Below are positions 27,740-36,771 of a stretch of DNA of 64,000 nt, one piece after another (position 1 is the first letter of the stretch; every line of letters starts with the position of its first letter). The stretch comes from Natrinema altunense (GTDB lineage Archaea; Halobacteriota; Halobacteria; Halobacteriales; Natrialbaceae). The notes under the pieces were generated by a model. That model did no database searches and had not been told where the DNA came from. It saw only the letters and a list, made by a program, of their open reading frames with translations. The position numbers and the translations under genes are program-made. The stretch spans positions 1-64,000 of the forward strand of contig NZ_JNCS01000004.1 in the NCBI RefSeq assembly GCF_000731985.1, in the 5' to 3' direction.

Positions 27740-28194
27740 ACGTTCTTCCGTTCCATCTCGTCGAAGGTGACGACGTACTCTTCGGTAGCGAGGTTGCCCT
27801 GACCGCCACCGCCGTGGGAGTTGAGCGTCGGCGGGCGGTACTCCTTGATCCACGCCTTCGTGAACTCGAAGCGAAGCACCGAGTCGCCGACCTCGTTCAT
27901 GATGATGACGGCGATGTTCTTCCGGCCACCGTCGTCCATTTTCCCCTGGTCGACGGACTTCCGCCAGTTGTAGAGTTCTTTATTTTTCTCGTTTGCACCC
28001 CGAACGAGAATGAGGTCGTCGTACTGGGTATCCCCCCAGAGCTTTCGATTGTGCGATGGATCGTTTCCTTCGCGGTACTCGACCTGCTCTGTTCGCATCG
28101 CTGGGAGTTCGACCTCGACGAATCCGGGAATGCCGACGCCGTCGAGTTCGACCTTGAATTCGGTTTGTCTGAGTGGTCCGTGTGAGTCTGGCAT
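27736..28194 (-). CDS. Inner tube protein A (gp19-like)
   Basis: A 152-aa tail-tube protein with the family segments EFKVELDGVGIPGFVEVELP, EQVEYREGNDPSHNRKLWGD and DGGRKNIAVIIMNEVGD. It follows the sheath gene by 54 nt, the usual sheath-then-tube order, and is probably the main tube protein. It differs clearly from tube B at 26263. Confidence 0.94.
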   Translation of the reverse strand: MPDSHGPLRQTEFKVELDGVGIPGFVEVELPAMRTEQVEYREGNDPSHNRKLWGDTQYDDLILVRGANEKNKELYNWRKSVDQGKMDDGGRKNIAVIIMNEVGDSVLRFEFTKAWIKEYRPPTLNSHGGGGQGNLATEEYVVTFDEMERKNV

Positions 28195-28248
28195 TATCGT
28201 AGTGATTGCGTAAAGATTGGTTGATCGTCAGATGCGATGTGGGCGGCG

Positions 28249-29985
28249 TTATTCGCCGGTGTCCTGGCTGATTCTGAACACGACGAACTCGGCCGGCTTG
28301 ACCGGTGCGACGCCGATTTCAACGATGAGTCGACCGTTGTCGATGTCGTCCTGCGTCATCGTCTCCTCACCGCACTTGACGTAGAACGCCTCGTCGGCGG
28401 TGCTCCCCTGGAGACCGCCGTCTCGCCACACCGTCGTCAGGAAGTTCTCAGCGGACTGGCGCACGCGGGCCCACAGATCCTCGTCGTTCGGTTCGAAAAC
28501 CGCCCACTGAGTCCCTTCGTCGATCGACTGTTCGATGTAGAGGAACAGTCGTCGCACGTTCACGTACTTCCAGGATGGATCGCTGGAGGTGGTCCGTGCG
28601 CCCCACAGCCGGATGCCGCGACCCTGGAAGCTTCGGATACAGTTGACTCCCTTCGGGTTGAGGATGTCCTGTTCGCCCTTCGTGATGTTGTGCTGGACGC
28701 CGAGAATGCCGCGCACGACTTCGTTCGCCGGTGCCTTGTGAACGCCGTGTTCCGCGTCGCTTCGTGCGAAGATGCCGGTGATATGGCCGCCCGGCGGGAC
28801 GAGCTTCTTCCGGTTGGTGAACGGATCCTTCGTCTCGATCCACGGATAGTAGTAGGCGGCGTACGAGGAGTCGACGGGCGTCTCGATGTCCGAAATCGCA
28901 CCCGCGTTCTGTGGTGCCTGTAGGATCGCGAACCGCTCGCCCATGTTCTCACAGTGGGCGACGAGTGCTTCGGTCAGCCCCTCGATATCGTTATGATCGG
29001 GGATACACATCAGGGAGACGCCGTCGAGTTCCCTGAACGCCGCGAGGCCCGTTCGCATCCCGGGCTTGTTGATACCCTCGTAATCGCTGAGAGCGACATC
29101 CTCGCTCCGGGGCTTCGACGACAGATCCGAGACGACATCGACCTCGACTTCCTTCTCGCCGGACTGGACCTTTTCGAGGTCCTCTAGAAGGTCCTCTCGA
29201 GACTGCGTGGCGTCGATATCGAACGGTTTGGCGATTCCCTGCAGTTCACTGTATTCCCGGTCGTCGAGCTCTTCCGGAACGTAGGCTGCGGTCTCGGATT
29301 CGGAGTCGAGTTGGATCAGGCCGCCGTCGGAGTACTCGTCGGGAACCTCGCGCGACAGCCACGAGAGACCCTCGGCAGGTCGTCCGGCATCCAGCTGTTC
29401 GAGATCCACGAGGACGGACCCCGGAATCTGTTTCTCGTAGAACTGGCTGGATTCGGGATCCGCCGACATGTCCTCGTAGACTTCTTCGATGTCGGGAGCC
29501 GGGTCGGGCTGATCGGAAGCCGGCTTGCTGACCTCCTCGATATCGCACGACCAGTATCGCAGCGTCAGTTTGAAATATTCGTTCTCTCCCTCCTCGTACA
29601 GCGGCCCGTCCTCGACGATCGCGGCGATGGAACACCCCCACGCGCCGGGACCGGTCGCCTCGACGGAGATGACGTCGGTTCGATCCTCGTCGACGAGGGT
29701 CGTCGTCGCGACATCAGTCGGCTCGGCGGCTGTGACGCGACCGACGTAACAGCGGCTCCCCCCGTTTTTGAAGAATCCGTCCACGGCAACGTCCAGATTC
29801 GAGGACTGTGGACTCGAGCCGAACGTTCGTTTGAATTCGGAAAAGCTCGTTACGAGCTTCGGTTCGACGGGACCCCGTTCCGTTTCACCGAGGAAGCCGG
29901 CAGTGCTAGTGCTGACTCCTTCGACGGATTTGGTTCCGCTGTCGACCTCTTCGACGTATACACCTGGTGATAGGTATTCTGGCAT
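28249..29985 (-). CDS. Contractile tail sheath protein
   Basis: A 578-aa sheath protein. The N-terminus PEYLSPGVYVEEVDSGTKSV is the classic sheath start. The C-terminal third (RLFLYIEQSIDEGTQWAVFE, NFLTTVWRDGGLQGSTADEA, YVKCGEETMTQDDIDNGRL) is the conserved core that interlocks neighbouring subunits. The middle of about 200 residues is a more variable acidic insertion facing outwards. Only one sheath gene exists in the cluster, whereas Afp and PVC have several. Confidence 0.97.
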   Translation of the reverse strand: MPEYLSPGVYVEEVDSGTKSVEGVSTSTAGFLGETERGPVEPKLVTSFSEFKRTFGSSPQSSNLDVAVDGFFKNGGSRCYVGRVTAAEPTDVATTTLVDEDRTDVISVEATGPGAWGCSIAAIVEDGPLYEEGENEYFKLTLRYWSCDIEEVSKPASDQPDPAPDIEEVYEDMSADPESSQFYEKQIPGSVLVDLEQLDAGRPAEGLSWLSREVPDEYSDGGLIQLDSESETAAYVPEELDDREYSELQGIAKPFDIDATQSREDLLEDLEKVQSGEKEVEVDVVSDLSSKPRSEDVALSDYEGINKPGMRTGLAAFRELDGVSLMCIPDHNDIEGLTEALVAHCENMGERFAILQAPQNAGAISDIETPVDSSYAAYYYPWIETKDPFTNRKKLVPPGGHITGIFARSDAEHGVHKAPANEVVRGILGVQHNITKGEQDILNPKGVNCIRSFQGRGIRLWGARTTSSDPSWKYVNVRRLFLYIEQSIDEGTQWAVFEPNDEDLWARVRQSAENFLTTVWRDGGLQGSTADEAFYVKCGEETMTQDDIDNGRLIVEIGVAPVKPAEFVVFRISQDTGE

Positions 29986-30314
29986 TTATTTCGCTCCTCC
30001 AGTTGCCCGGGTAGCAGTCCTGTATTTACAATCAGATAGTATAAAACTTATCCATCGGCTAACTCCGTGATCAGAACCGACTCAAAATATTATCCGATAT
30101 TCTAGATTGGTACTGTCATATAGAATTCTAAATTGCCGGGTTTTAGACCCTTCATAACGCCGAAATAGTGTAATACCGCATGACGAAATCGGACCGAATT
30201 CGAGCCACAGCTGGCAGCCGGTCGCAGCCTCACCGACGCTCACTCGACGTCCGACCTCGCTAAATAGACATAATTAAATGGAATACCGGCGCAATAAACA
30301 ACACTCACTACGCC
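29986..30314. promoter_or_regulatory. Divergent promoter region of sheath operon and coiled-coil gene
   Basis: AT-rich spacer without a gene. On the minus strand AGTTTTATACTATC (about 30040-30053) is the best TATA box for the sheath operon. On the plus strand CATAATTAAATGG (about 30269-30281) lies 34-46 nt before the ATG at 30315. Between them are a direct repeat (30099-30109 and 30125-30135) and the palindrome TAGAATTCTA (30121-30130). Confidence 0.6.
30099..30135 (+). repeat. Direct repeat ATTCTARATTG x2, possible operator
   Basis: ATTCTAGATTG at 30099-30109 and ATTCTAAATTG at 30125-30135 are identical at 10 of 11 positions and 26 nt apart, about 50-85 nt upstream of the sheath TATA box. 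CTAG is rare in haloarchaeal DNA, which makes TTCTAG here and TCTAGA at 21807 notable. Confidence 0.4.
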
Positions 30315-31556
30315 ATGGCCCAGGATCCGGACCACAGCGACGGGGAGAGGGGCGGTCTATCGCAGTTCCGGAAGAACCGGTTCTTCAGCGGAAAGCTGAT
30401 GACGCCCCGCGATATGGAAGCGGACCAGGAGTATCACGCCGAGCGACTGCACACGCTCGCCCGGTTCGTGGTCGGCAGCGGGATCGTCCACGGACTCGCG
30501 GTACGATCGATCAACGAAACCGACGACGGGCTCGAGGTGACGATCGAGCCGGGGTTAGCGCTGGACGGACGCGGTCGTCCGATCGTCGTCGAGCAGGTGA
30601 CGACGAAATCGCTGCCGCGTCCGTCGTCGGAGGAAATCTCGCTCTCGATCCAGTACGACGAGGTCTCGATGGAAACCGTTCCCGTCCCGAACACGGACGA
30701 TGCCGTCGACGCGGAATCGACGTCGAACCGTATCGTCGAAGTTTTCGAACTCGCGTACCAAGAGGCGACCGATGATGGGAGCCGGTTCCGCGACGTCGAC
30801 GTTCCGTCCGTCGAGACGGATACGGACGCGGAAACGGTACGGGAACGGCTGCTGAAACGCTATCACGACGAGCATCGATCGTCGATCCCGTCCGACGCGG
30901 ATACGGCGGTGTTCCTCGGGTCCTTCGAACGGACGCCCGACGGCGTCTGGACGGAAGTGGACGATTCGGCCCCGCGGGAGTTCGTCTACGACCACGAGTT
31001 GCTCTTCGAGGCGATCATCGACCACATTACGGACACCGATAACCCACACCGGACACCGATCGAACGGGAACCACCAGATATCCCGGACGATATCGGGGCG
31101 ATCACCGATCGGCTCGACGCCCTCGAGACGGAACTGGGCGGGCTCAAGCGGGACCAGACGGCGCTGACCCGGTATATCATGCGCAAGACGCTCAAGGACC
31201 GGGCGCGGTTCTTCGACGCGTTGGCCGATCGTATCGAGCAACAGACGAGCGAAGGGGGACGACTCGCCCGCGAGATCGCGGCGATCTCGCGTGCTGACGG
31301 CGAACGCATCTGTGAAAACGAGGAGGCCTACCGACATCACTTGCAACAGGTCCTCGAACATCTCATCGCACTCGGCGACGATCTCGAGGGCGCGACGACA
31401 GAAGGGAGCCTCGAACGGTACCTCGAGTCCGTCTCCGAGCTACAAGCGGCGCTCGAGGCCGACGACTCCGTCCTCGAGTTGGCCGAAGCTCAAGACCGGG
31501 TGTGTGAGGCCGCGGACTCGCTTGAAGTACTCGTCGAGATCGTCCCGGACGAATAG
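30315..31556 (+). CDS. Injection-cluster protein with N-terminal conserved domain and coiled coil
   Basis: A 413-aa protein transcribed away from the sheath gene. Residues 15-90 (FRKNRFFSGKLMTPRDMEAD, ARFVVGSGIVHGLAV, IEPGLALDGRGRPIVV) resemble uncharacterised proteins I associate with bacterial eCIS and phage-tail-like clusters. Residues about 250-410 are mostly helical with coiled-coil character (DRLDALETELGGLKRDQTAL, LQAALEADDSVLELAEAQDR). A conserved-looking DNPHRT lies near 238. Possible roles are tail fibre base or assembly factor. It converges on pdhC. Confidence 0.75.
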   Translation: MAQDPDHSDGERGGLSQFRKNRFFSGKLMTPRDMEADQEYHAERLHTLARFVVGSGIVHGLAVRSINETDDGLEVTIEPGLALDGRGRPIVVEQVTTKSLPRPSSEEISLSIQYDEVSMETVPVPNTDDAVDAESTSNRIVEVFELAYQEATDDGSRFRDVDVPSVETDTDAETVRERLLKRYHDEHRSSIPSDADTAVFLGSFERTPDGVWTEVDDSAPREFVYDHELLFEAIIDHITDTDNPHRTPIEREPPDIPDDIGAITDRLDALETELGGLKRDQTALTRYIMRKTLKDRARFFDALADRIEQQTSEGGRLAREIAAISRADGERICENEEAYRHHLQQVLEHLIALGDDLEGATTEGSLERYLESVSELQAALEADDSVLELAEAQDRVCEAADSLEVLVEIVPDE

Positions 31557-31578
31557 CGTCGATCGGCGAGCGTGTCAC

Positions 31579-31596
31579 GGTCCCCGCGAAGGGACC
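31579..31596. terminator. Hairpin between convergent genes
   Basis: GGTCCC, six-base loop, GGGACC: a perfect 6-bp stem in the 62-nt gap between the ends of the coiled-coil gene and pdhC. There is no T-run, so termination is inferred from position only. It marks one boundary of the inserted cluster. Confidence 0.45.
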
Positions 31597-31618
31597 GATC
31601 GGACGCGTGGTCCTCGCG

Positions 31619-33274
31619 TTACTCGAGCAGGAGGAGGCTCGGGTTCTCGAGGTACTCCATGACCGTATTCGTGAACTGTGCACCGACGGCACCGTCGATC
31701 AGTCGGTGGTCGAACGACAGCGACAGGGTCATTACCGAACGGGGTTCGATCGATTCAGCCCCGGTCTCGTCGGTGACGACGCGGGGCTTGCGCTTGATCT
31801 CGCCGACCGCGAGGATGCCCGCTTCGGGATAGTTGAGAATCGGCGTGGCGTACTCGCCGCCGATACCACCGATGTTGGTGATCGTAAACGTCGACCCGCG
31901 AAGCTCGTCGGGGCCGATCGTTCGATCACGGGCTTTCTGGACGAGTTCGTTCATCTCCGAAGAGAGTTGGAGGAGTCCCTTCCGGTCGGCGTCGTCGACG
32001 ACCGGCACCATCAGCCCGACGTCGGTCGCGGTCGCGACCCCGATGTTGTAGTAGTCGCGGTAGACGATCTCCTCGTTTTCCTCGTCGATGACCGCGTTCA
32101 TCTCGGGGTGTTCTTTCAGCGCCGCGATGACGGCTTTCATGATGAACGGCATGTAGGTCAGCCGGATCCCGCGCTCCTCGGCGCGCGGTTTGAGGTCCGA
32201 CCGGGCCGCGACGAGTTCGGTGACGTCGACCTCGTCGTGGTGCGTGACGTGCGGGGCGCTGTACTTCGACTCGACCATCGCATCGGCGATGCGTTTGCGG
32301 ACGCCTCGGAACGACTCGCGGCGTTCGCGCTCGCCCTCGGCAAAGCCGGCACCCGTCGCTCCGACCGAATCGCCGGAGGCGACCGCCTCGGCGTCGGCTT
32401 CCTGCGCCTGACGCTGGAGGTCGGCATACTCCCGGACCGCTTCGGGGGTGACGAACGCCTCGCCGTCGCGCTCCTCCGTCGCCGGGACGGCGTCGATGTC
32501 GACGCCCTCCTCCTCGGCGATCCGACGGGTCGCGGGTGCGGCGAGGGTCGTGTCGCGGTCCGCCGACTCGATCCGCGCCGGCGGCTCCGATTGCTGGGGA
32601 CTCGAGGCCGCGGTCGCCCGTTCCGTGGACGCTCCCGCGGCGGGACCGGCACCTGCACTCGCGTCGCTCGAGTCGGTCCGGCCGGCTGCCGCCCCGCCGG
32701 ACGCCGACTCGGACGGCCGTGACTGGCCCTGCGCCGGTTCGTCGGCGGCCCCGCCGCCCGTTGCTGCCTGCACGTCGGCCGCAGTGATCCGTCCGCCGGG
32801 GCCGCTCCCCTGGATCGTCGAGAGGTCGATCCCCTGCTCGCGAGCCATGCGGCGAACGCGCGGGGGCGCGAAGACACGATCGTCGGGCGGTGCGACCGAC
32901 TCGGTGTCGGCCCCGGTCGCGCCGGGGTCGCCGGCGGAGTCGCCCGTCTCCGCTCGGTCCGGTTCAGTGGGTTCTTCGGCCACCTCCCCCTCGCTCGCGG
33001 TGTCGTCGCCCGCTTCCGTCGCGCTCGAGTCCTCGCCCTCGACGTCGAACGAGATGATAACCGTCCCGACCGGGACGACGTCACCTTCCTCGACGTGTAA
33101 CTCGCGGACGGTGCCGTCGACCGGTGCGGGAACCTCCACGAGCGCCTTGTCAGTCTCGACCTCCGCAACCGGTTTGTCCTCCGAGACCGCGTCGCCTTCG
33201 GCGACCAGCCACGAGACCAGTTCACCCTCCGCAACTCCTTCGCCGACGTCCGGTAGTTCGAACTCCCTGACCAT
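31619..33274 (-). CDS. pdhC: Dihydrolipoamide acyltransferase (E2) of the 2-oxoacid dehydrogenase complex
   Basis: A 551-aa E2 core protein. Residues 1-80 are a lipoyl domain with the modified lysine in ETDKALVEVPAP (K43). A peripheral-subunit-binding domain lies at about 134-170 (APPRVRRMAREQGIDLSTIQ), and a second at about 244-286 (LAAPATRRIAEEEGVDIDAV), with Ala/Ser/Asp-rich linkers. The catalytic domain spans about 318-551 with DHRLIDG near 522-528. I start it at the ATG at 33274, 1 nt after the pdhB stop, not at the longer frame. The lpdA expected directly downstream lies instead beyond the injection cluster. Confidence 0.96.
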   Translation of the reverse strand: MVREFELPDVGEGVAEGELVSWLVAEGDAVSEDKPVAEVETDKALVEVPAPVDGTVRELHVEEGDVVPVGTVIISFDVEGEDSSATEAGDDTASEGEVAEEPTEPDRAETGDSAGDPGATGADTESVAPPDDRVFAPPRVRRMAREQGIDLSTIQGSGPGGRITAADVQAATGGGAADEPAQGQSRPSESASGGAAAGRTDSSDASAGAGPAAGASTERATAASSPQQSEPPARIESADRDTTLAAPATRRIAEEEGVDIDAVPATEERDGEAFVTPEAVREYADLQRQAQEADAEAVASGDSVGATGAGFAEGERERRESFRGVRKRIADAMVESKYSAPHVTHHDEVDVTELVAARSDLKPRAEERGIRLTYMPFIMKAVIAALKEHPEMNAVIDEENEEIVYRDYYNIGVATATDVGLMVPVVDDADRKGLLQLSSEMNELVQKARDRTIGPDELRGSTFTITNIGGIGGEYATPILNYPEAGILAVGEIKRKPRVVTDETGAESIEPRSVMTLSLSFDHRLIDGAVGAQFTNTVMEYLENPSLLLLE

Positions 33275-33275
33275 G

Positions 33276-34265
33276 TTAGAACTCCACCGCGTCTCGAATT
33301 CCGTCTTCGATGCGCGCCGGTTCGGGCAGGTAGTAGTCCTCGAGCGCGTACAGCGGGAACGGCGTGTCAAAGCCCGTGATGCGCTCGACCGGCGCTTCCT
33401 GGTACAGGAGTGCCTCCTCCTGTAGGGTTGCGGCGATTTCCGCCCCCAGTCCGCCCGTCTTCGGGGCCTCGTGGACGACCGCCGCACGGCCGGTCTTCTC
33501 GAAGGACTCGACGATCGTCTCCTCGTCGAGGGGCGAGACCGTTCGGAGGTCGACGACTTCGGCGTCGATCCCCTCGTCGGCGAGGGTCTCGGCGGCCTCG
33601 AGCGTCGGCCGGGTCATCGCGCCCCAGGTGTAGACCGAGATATCGGTCCCCTCGCGGCGGACGGCCGCTTCGCCGATCGGGACCTCGTACGATTCCGTCG
33701 GCACCTCTTCGCGGAACGCCCGGTAGATGAGTTTCGGCTCGAGGAAGATCACCGGATCCGGACTGCGGATCGCGCTGGTCAACAGCCCCTTCGTGTCGTA
33801 TGGAGTCGACGGGATGACGACCTTGAGCCCGGGCTGGTGGGCGAACATCGCTTCGCTCGACTCGGAGTGGTGTTCCGGCGCGCGAATCCCGCCGCCGTAG
33901 GGGGCACGGATGACCATCGGACACGTGTACTGTCCGCGCGAGCGCGTCCGCAGGCGCGCCGCGTGCGAAACGACCTGATCGAAGCCGGGGTAGATGAATC
34001 CCAGGAACTGGATCTCGGGAACCGGCCGCATCCCGTAGGCCGCCATCCCGATGGCCGTCCCGATGATCCCCGACTCCGCAAGCGGCGTGTCGACGACCCG
34101 GTTGTCCCCGAACTCGTCGTGGAGCCCCTCGGTCGCGCGGAAGACGCCGCCGTTCTTGCCGACGTCCTCGCCCATGACGACGACGTCGTCGTCACGTTCC
34201 ATTTCGGTGTGTAATCCGTCCCGTACCGCCTGTACCAGCGTGAGGTTCTCAGATTCTGCTGCCAT
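33276..34265 (-). CDS. pdhB: 2-oxoacid dehydrogenase E1 beta subunit
   Basis: A 329-aa transketolase-like subunit that, with E1 alpha, decarboxylates the 2-oxoacid using thiamine diphosphate and acylates the E2 lipoyl arm. Family segments are VVMGEDVGKNGGVFRATEGL, FGDNRVVDTPLAESGIIGTA and EVVDLRTVSPLDEETIVES. The substrate (pyruvate or branched-chain acid) is uncertain: haloarchaea oxidise pyruvate mainly by ferredoxin oxidoreductase, and some of these complexes act on other 2-oxoacids. Confidence 0.96.
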   Translation of the reverse strand: MAAESENLTLVQAVRDGLHTEMERDDDVVVMGEDVGKNGGVFRATEGLHDEFGDNRVVDTPLAESGIIGTAIGMAAYGMRPVPEIQFLGFIYPGFDQVVSHAARLRTRSRGQYTCPMVIRAPYGGGIRAPEHHSESSEAMFAHQPGLKVVIPSTPYDTKGLLTSAIRSPDPVIFLEPKLIYRAFREEVPTESYEVPIGEAAVRREGTDISVYTWGAMTRPTLEAAETLADEGIDAEVVDLRTVSPLDEETIVESFEKTGRAAVVHEAPKTGGLGAEIAATLQEEALLYQEAPVERITGFDTPFPLYALEDYYLPEPARIEDGIRDAVEF

Positions 34266-34269
34266 GGTA

Positions 34270-35376
34270 TCACTCCAAGAGCACGTCGTCGCCGTGCTTC
34301 TCGCGAACCGACTCGAAGTACTCGAGTTGTCGTTGTAGCCGTCGCGGCATCCCCTCGTATACGTGCGCGAAGATCTCCTCGGGGTCGGGTCGTTCGACCG
34401 ACTCCGCGGCGTCGATGGCGTCGGCGACTGCCTCCTCGATCCGCGACTCGATCGTGTCGACTCGCTCGTCGTCGAGGATGCCGGTCGATCTGAGATACGT
34501 CTCGAGACGCGGGATGGGGTCCTTCTGCTTCCAGCGTTCGACCTCCTCGTCGGTGCGGTAGACCGACGGATCGTCGGCCGTGGTATGTGCCCCGAACCGG
34601 TACTGGACCGCCTCGATCAGCGTCGGCCGCAGTTCGTCCGCACCGGGGTTTTTGGCCTTCTCGACGGCTTCTTTGGTGACTTTGTACACCGCAAGCGGGT
34701 CCATACCGTCGACCTGCACGCCCTCGAAGCCGTAGGCGGTGGCCTTCTGAGCCAGCGTGGCGCTGGCCGTCTGGCGCTCTCGGGGGACCGAGATCGCCCA
34801 CTGGTTGTTGTTACAGAAGAAGACGTTCGGCGTGTCGAAGACCCCGGCGAAGTTCAGCCCCTCGTGGAAGTCCCCTTCCGAGGTGGCTCCGTCGCCGAAG
34901 TAGCAGATGAATGCCTTCTCTTCGTCTCGCAGTTTCGAGGCCCAGGCCGCGCCGGTCGCGTGCGGGATCTGGGTCGCGATGGGAACGGCGACCGAGAACA
35001 TATTGACGTCCTCGGGGATGTAGTTGCCTTGCTCGTGGCCCATCCAGTAGAGCAGGGTGCGCTCCAAGGACAGCCCCCGGACCAGCCCGACACCGTGTTC
35101 ACGGTAACTGGGGAAGACCCAGTCGCCGTCGGCCAGGGCATGGGCACTGCCGATCTGTGCGCCTTCCTGCCCCGATAGTGGCGGATAGGTCCCCATCCGC
35201 CCCTGTCGCTGGAGGCTGACGGCTCGCTCGTCGAAGCGCCGGACGAGCCGCATCTGTTCGTACATCTCGACGAGTTGGTCCTCGGAGAGGTCGGGTACCT
35301 CGGCGTCCTCTCGGACACGGCCGGCGTCGTCAAGGATCTGTACTCGTTCTTGCGGATCGCGCTGTAACGTACTCAC
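34270..35376 (-). CDS. pdhA: 2-oxoacid dehydrogenase E1 alpha subunit
   Basis: A 368-aa thiamine diphosphate-binding subunit. The cofactor motif runs from [16 protein letters not shown] (161 on) to NNNQWAIS (189-196), and residues about 270-285 ([14 protein letters not shown]) are the phosphorylation-loop-like segment. A longer frame opens at 35466, but homologues start at [12 protein letters not shown], so I take the GTG at 35376. It is the first gene of pdhA-pdhB-pdhC, with 4-nt and 1-nt spacing. Confidence 0.95.
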   Translation of the reverse strand: MSTLQRDPQERVQILDDAGRVREDAEVPDLSEDQLVEMYEQMRLVRRFDERAVSLQRQGRMGTYPPLSGQEGAQIGSAHALADGDWVFPSYREHGVGLVRGLSLERTLLYWMGHEQGNYIPEDVNMFSVAVPIATQIPHATGAAWASKLRDEEKAFICYFGDGATSEGDFHEGLNFAGVFDTPNVFFCNNNQWAISVPRERQTASATLAQKATAYGFEGVQVDGMDPLAVYKVTKEAVEKAKNPGADELRPTLIEAVQYRFGAHTTADDPSVYRTDEEVERWKQKDPIPRLETYLRSTGILDDERVDTIESRIEEAVADAIDAAESVERPDPEEIFAHVYEGMPRRLQRQLEYFESVREKHGDDVLLE

Positions 35377-35652
35377 GGGAAGACCCACCTGTACATACTC
35401 GGTGTAACTATCGCTCAGGGTAAAGGAGTTTCCCAAATAGTTTACTATCAGTGATATTCTTGCCATCCGCTCGAAAAACCACCGTACGACGACGGACAGG
35501 GATGGACAGAAATGAGCCGAGCAGCCGATTTGTTTTTATTTGTCCGATTTTCTACTCGGTTGTCGGTGGAGACTGGACGAACCCACAGTTCGATCGCACC
35601 CGTGACTCGGTGATCGGGCGGGTCGACAACGACGACCAGGGGTACCGATGGC

Positions 35653-36621
35653 TCAGGACTCGGTCTGTCGGGGCTCCGTTCGGCGCGCGTCGGCTCTCGC
35701 CGCTGCGACGCTCTTTCCCTCCCGCAGAACGGCATCGACGAACAGTTCGCCGGCCTTGTACGACGACCGCACCATCGGCCCGCTGGCACAGTACAGAAAG
35801 CCTAATTCCTCCTCGGCGACGCGCCGCCACGTCTCGTACTTGTCCGGGTGGTCGTAGCGCCGAACCTCGAGGTGATCCCGCGAGGGGCGCAGATACTGTC
35901 CCAGGGTGACGATGTCGACGCCGCGCTCGCGCAGGTCCGCCAAGGTCTGGTAGACCTCGTGGTCGTACTCGCCGTGGCCGAGCATGATCGAGGTCTTGGT
36001 GTAAATGTCGCTTTCCCGCTCGACCTGCTCGAGCACCGACAGGGACTGCTCGTAGCCCGCACGCCGGTCTCGGACCGGGAACTGCAGGCGCTCGACGGTC
36101 TCGACGTTGTGGGCGATCACGTCGGGTTCGGCGTCGATGATCTTCCGGACGAGTTTCGGCTCGCCCTGAAAGTCCGGAATCAGAACCTCGACGAGGATGC
36201 CGGGATGGCGGGCTTTGATCTCGCGGATCGTCTCGGCGAAGTGGCCCGCGCCCTGATCCGGGAGGTCGTCGCGGTCGACGCTGGTGAGGACGACGTAGTC
36301 GAGGCCGATCTCGGCGACGGCATCGGCGACGTTTTCCGGTTCGTCGGGATCGAGCGCCCCCATACCGCCCGTCTGGACGTCACAGAAGTTGCAGGCTCGA
36401 GAGCAGCGGTCACCCATCAGCATGAAGGTGGCCGTACCGCCGCGGCCGTCCGATCCGTCGGGCCCCGATCGGCCCGACCAGCACTCGCCCAGGTTCGGAC
36501 AGTTGGCCTCTTCGCAGACGGTGTGGAGGTCGTGCTCCCGCAGCGTCTCTCGGATGCCGGCGAACTCCTGTCCCGACGGTGGCCGACTTTTCAGCCAGTC
36601 GGGCTTGCGCGCGCGACTCAT
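35653..36621 (-). CDS. lipA: Lipoyl synthase
   Basis: A 322-aa radical SAM enzyme that inserts two sulfurs into octanoyl groups to make lipoyl cofactors. Auxiliary-cluster cysteines are in CEEANCPNLGEC (36, 41, 47) and the radical SAM cluster cysteines in CSRACNFC (73, 77, 80); the C-terminal RSSYKAGE motif carries the serine ligand. It lies upstream of pdhA in the same direction, supplying the cofactor for the E2 encoded nearby. The last 20 residues are a disordered tail. Confidence 0.97.
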   Translation of the reverse strand: MSRARKPDWLKSRPPSGQEFAGIRETLREHDLHTVCEEANCPNLGECWSGRSGPDGSDGRGGTATFMLMGDRCSRACNFCDVQTGGMGALDPDEPENVADAVAEIGLDYVVLTSVDRDDLPDQGAGHFAETIREIKARHPGILVEVLIPDFQGEPKLVRKIIDAEPDVIAHNVETVERLQFPVRDRRAGYEQSLSVLEQVERESDIYTKTSIMLGHGEYDHEVYQTLADLRERGVDIVTLGQYLRPSRDHLEVRRYDHPDKYETWRRVAEEELGFLYCASGPMVRSSYKAGELFVDAVLREGKSVAAARADARRTEPRQTES

Positions 36622-36771
36622 ACCCCATCATGGGGTCGGGCAGTGAAAAACCGTGGTGGTCGCCGAAGACGCGGCACTCGCGATCTCGCCGGTCAACACG
36701 TTCGATCGTGCCGCAATTAATCGCTCCGTTCCCCGATAGCTTTACGGACGGGTGTGGAATAGGCGGTCCCG

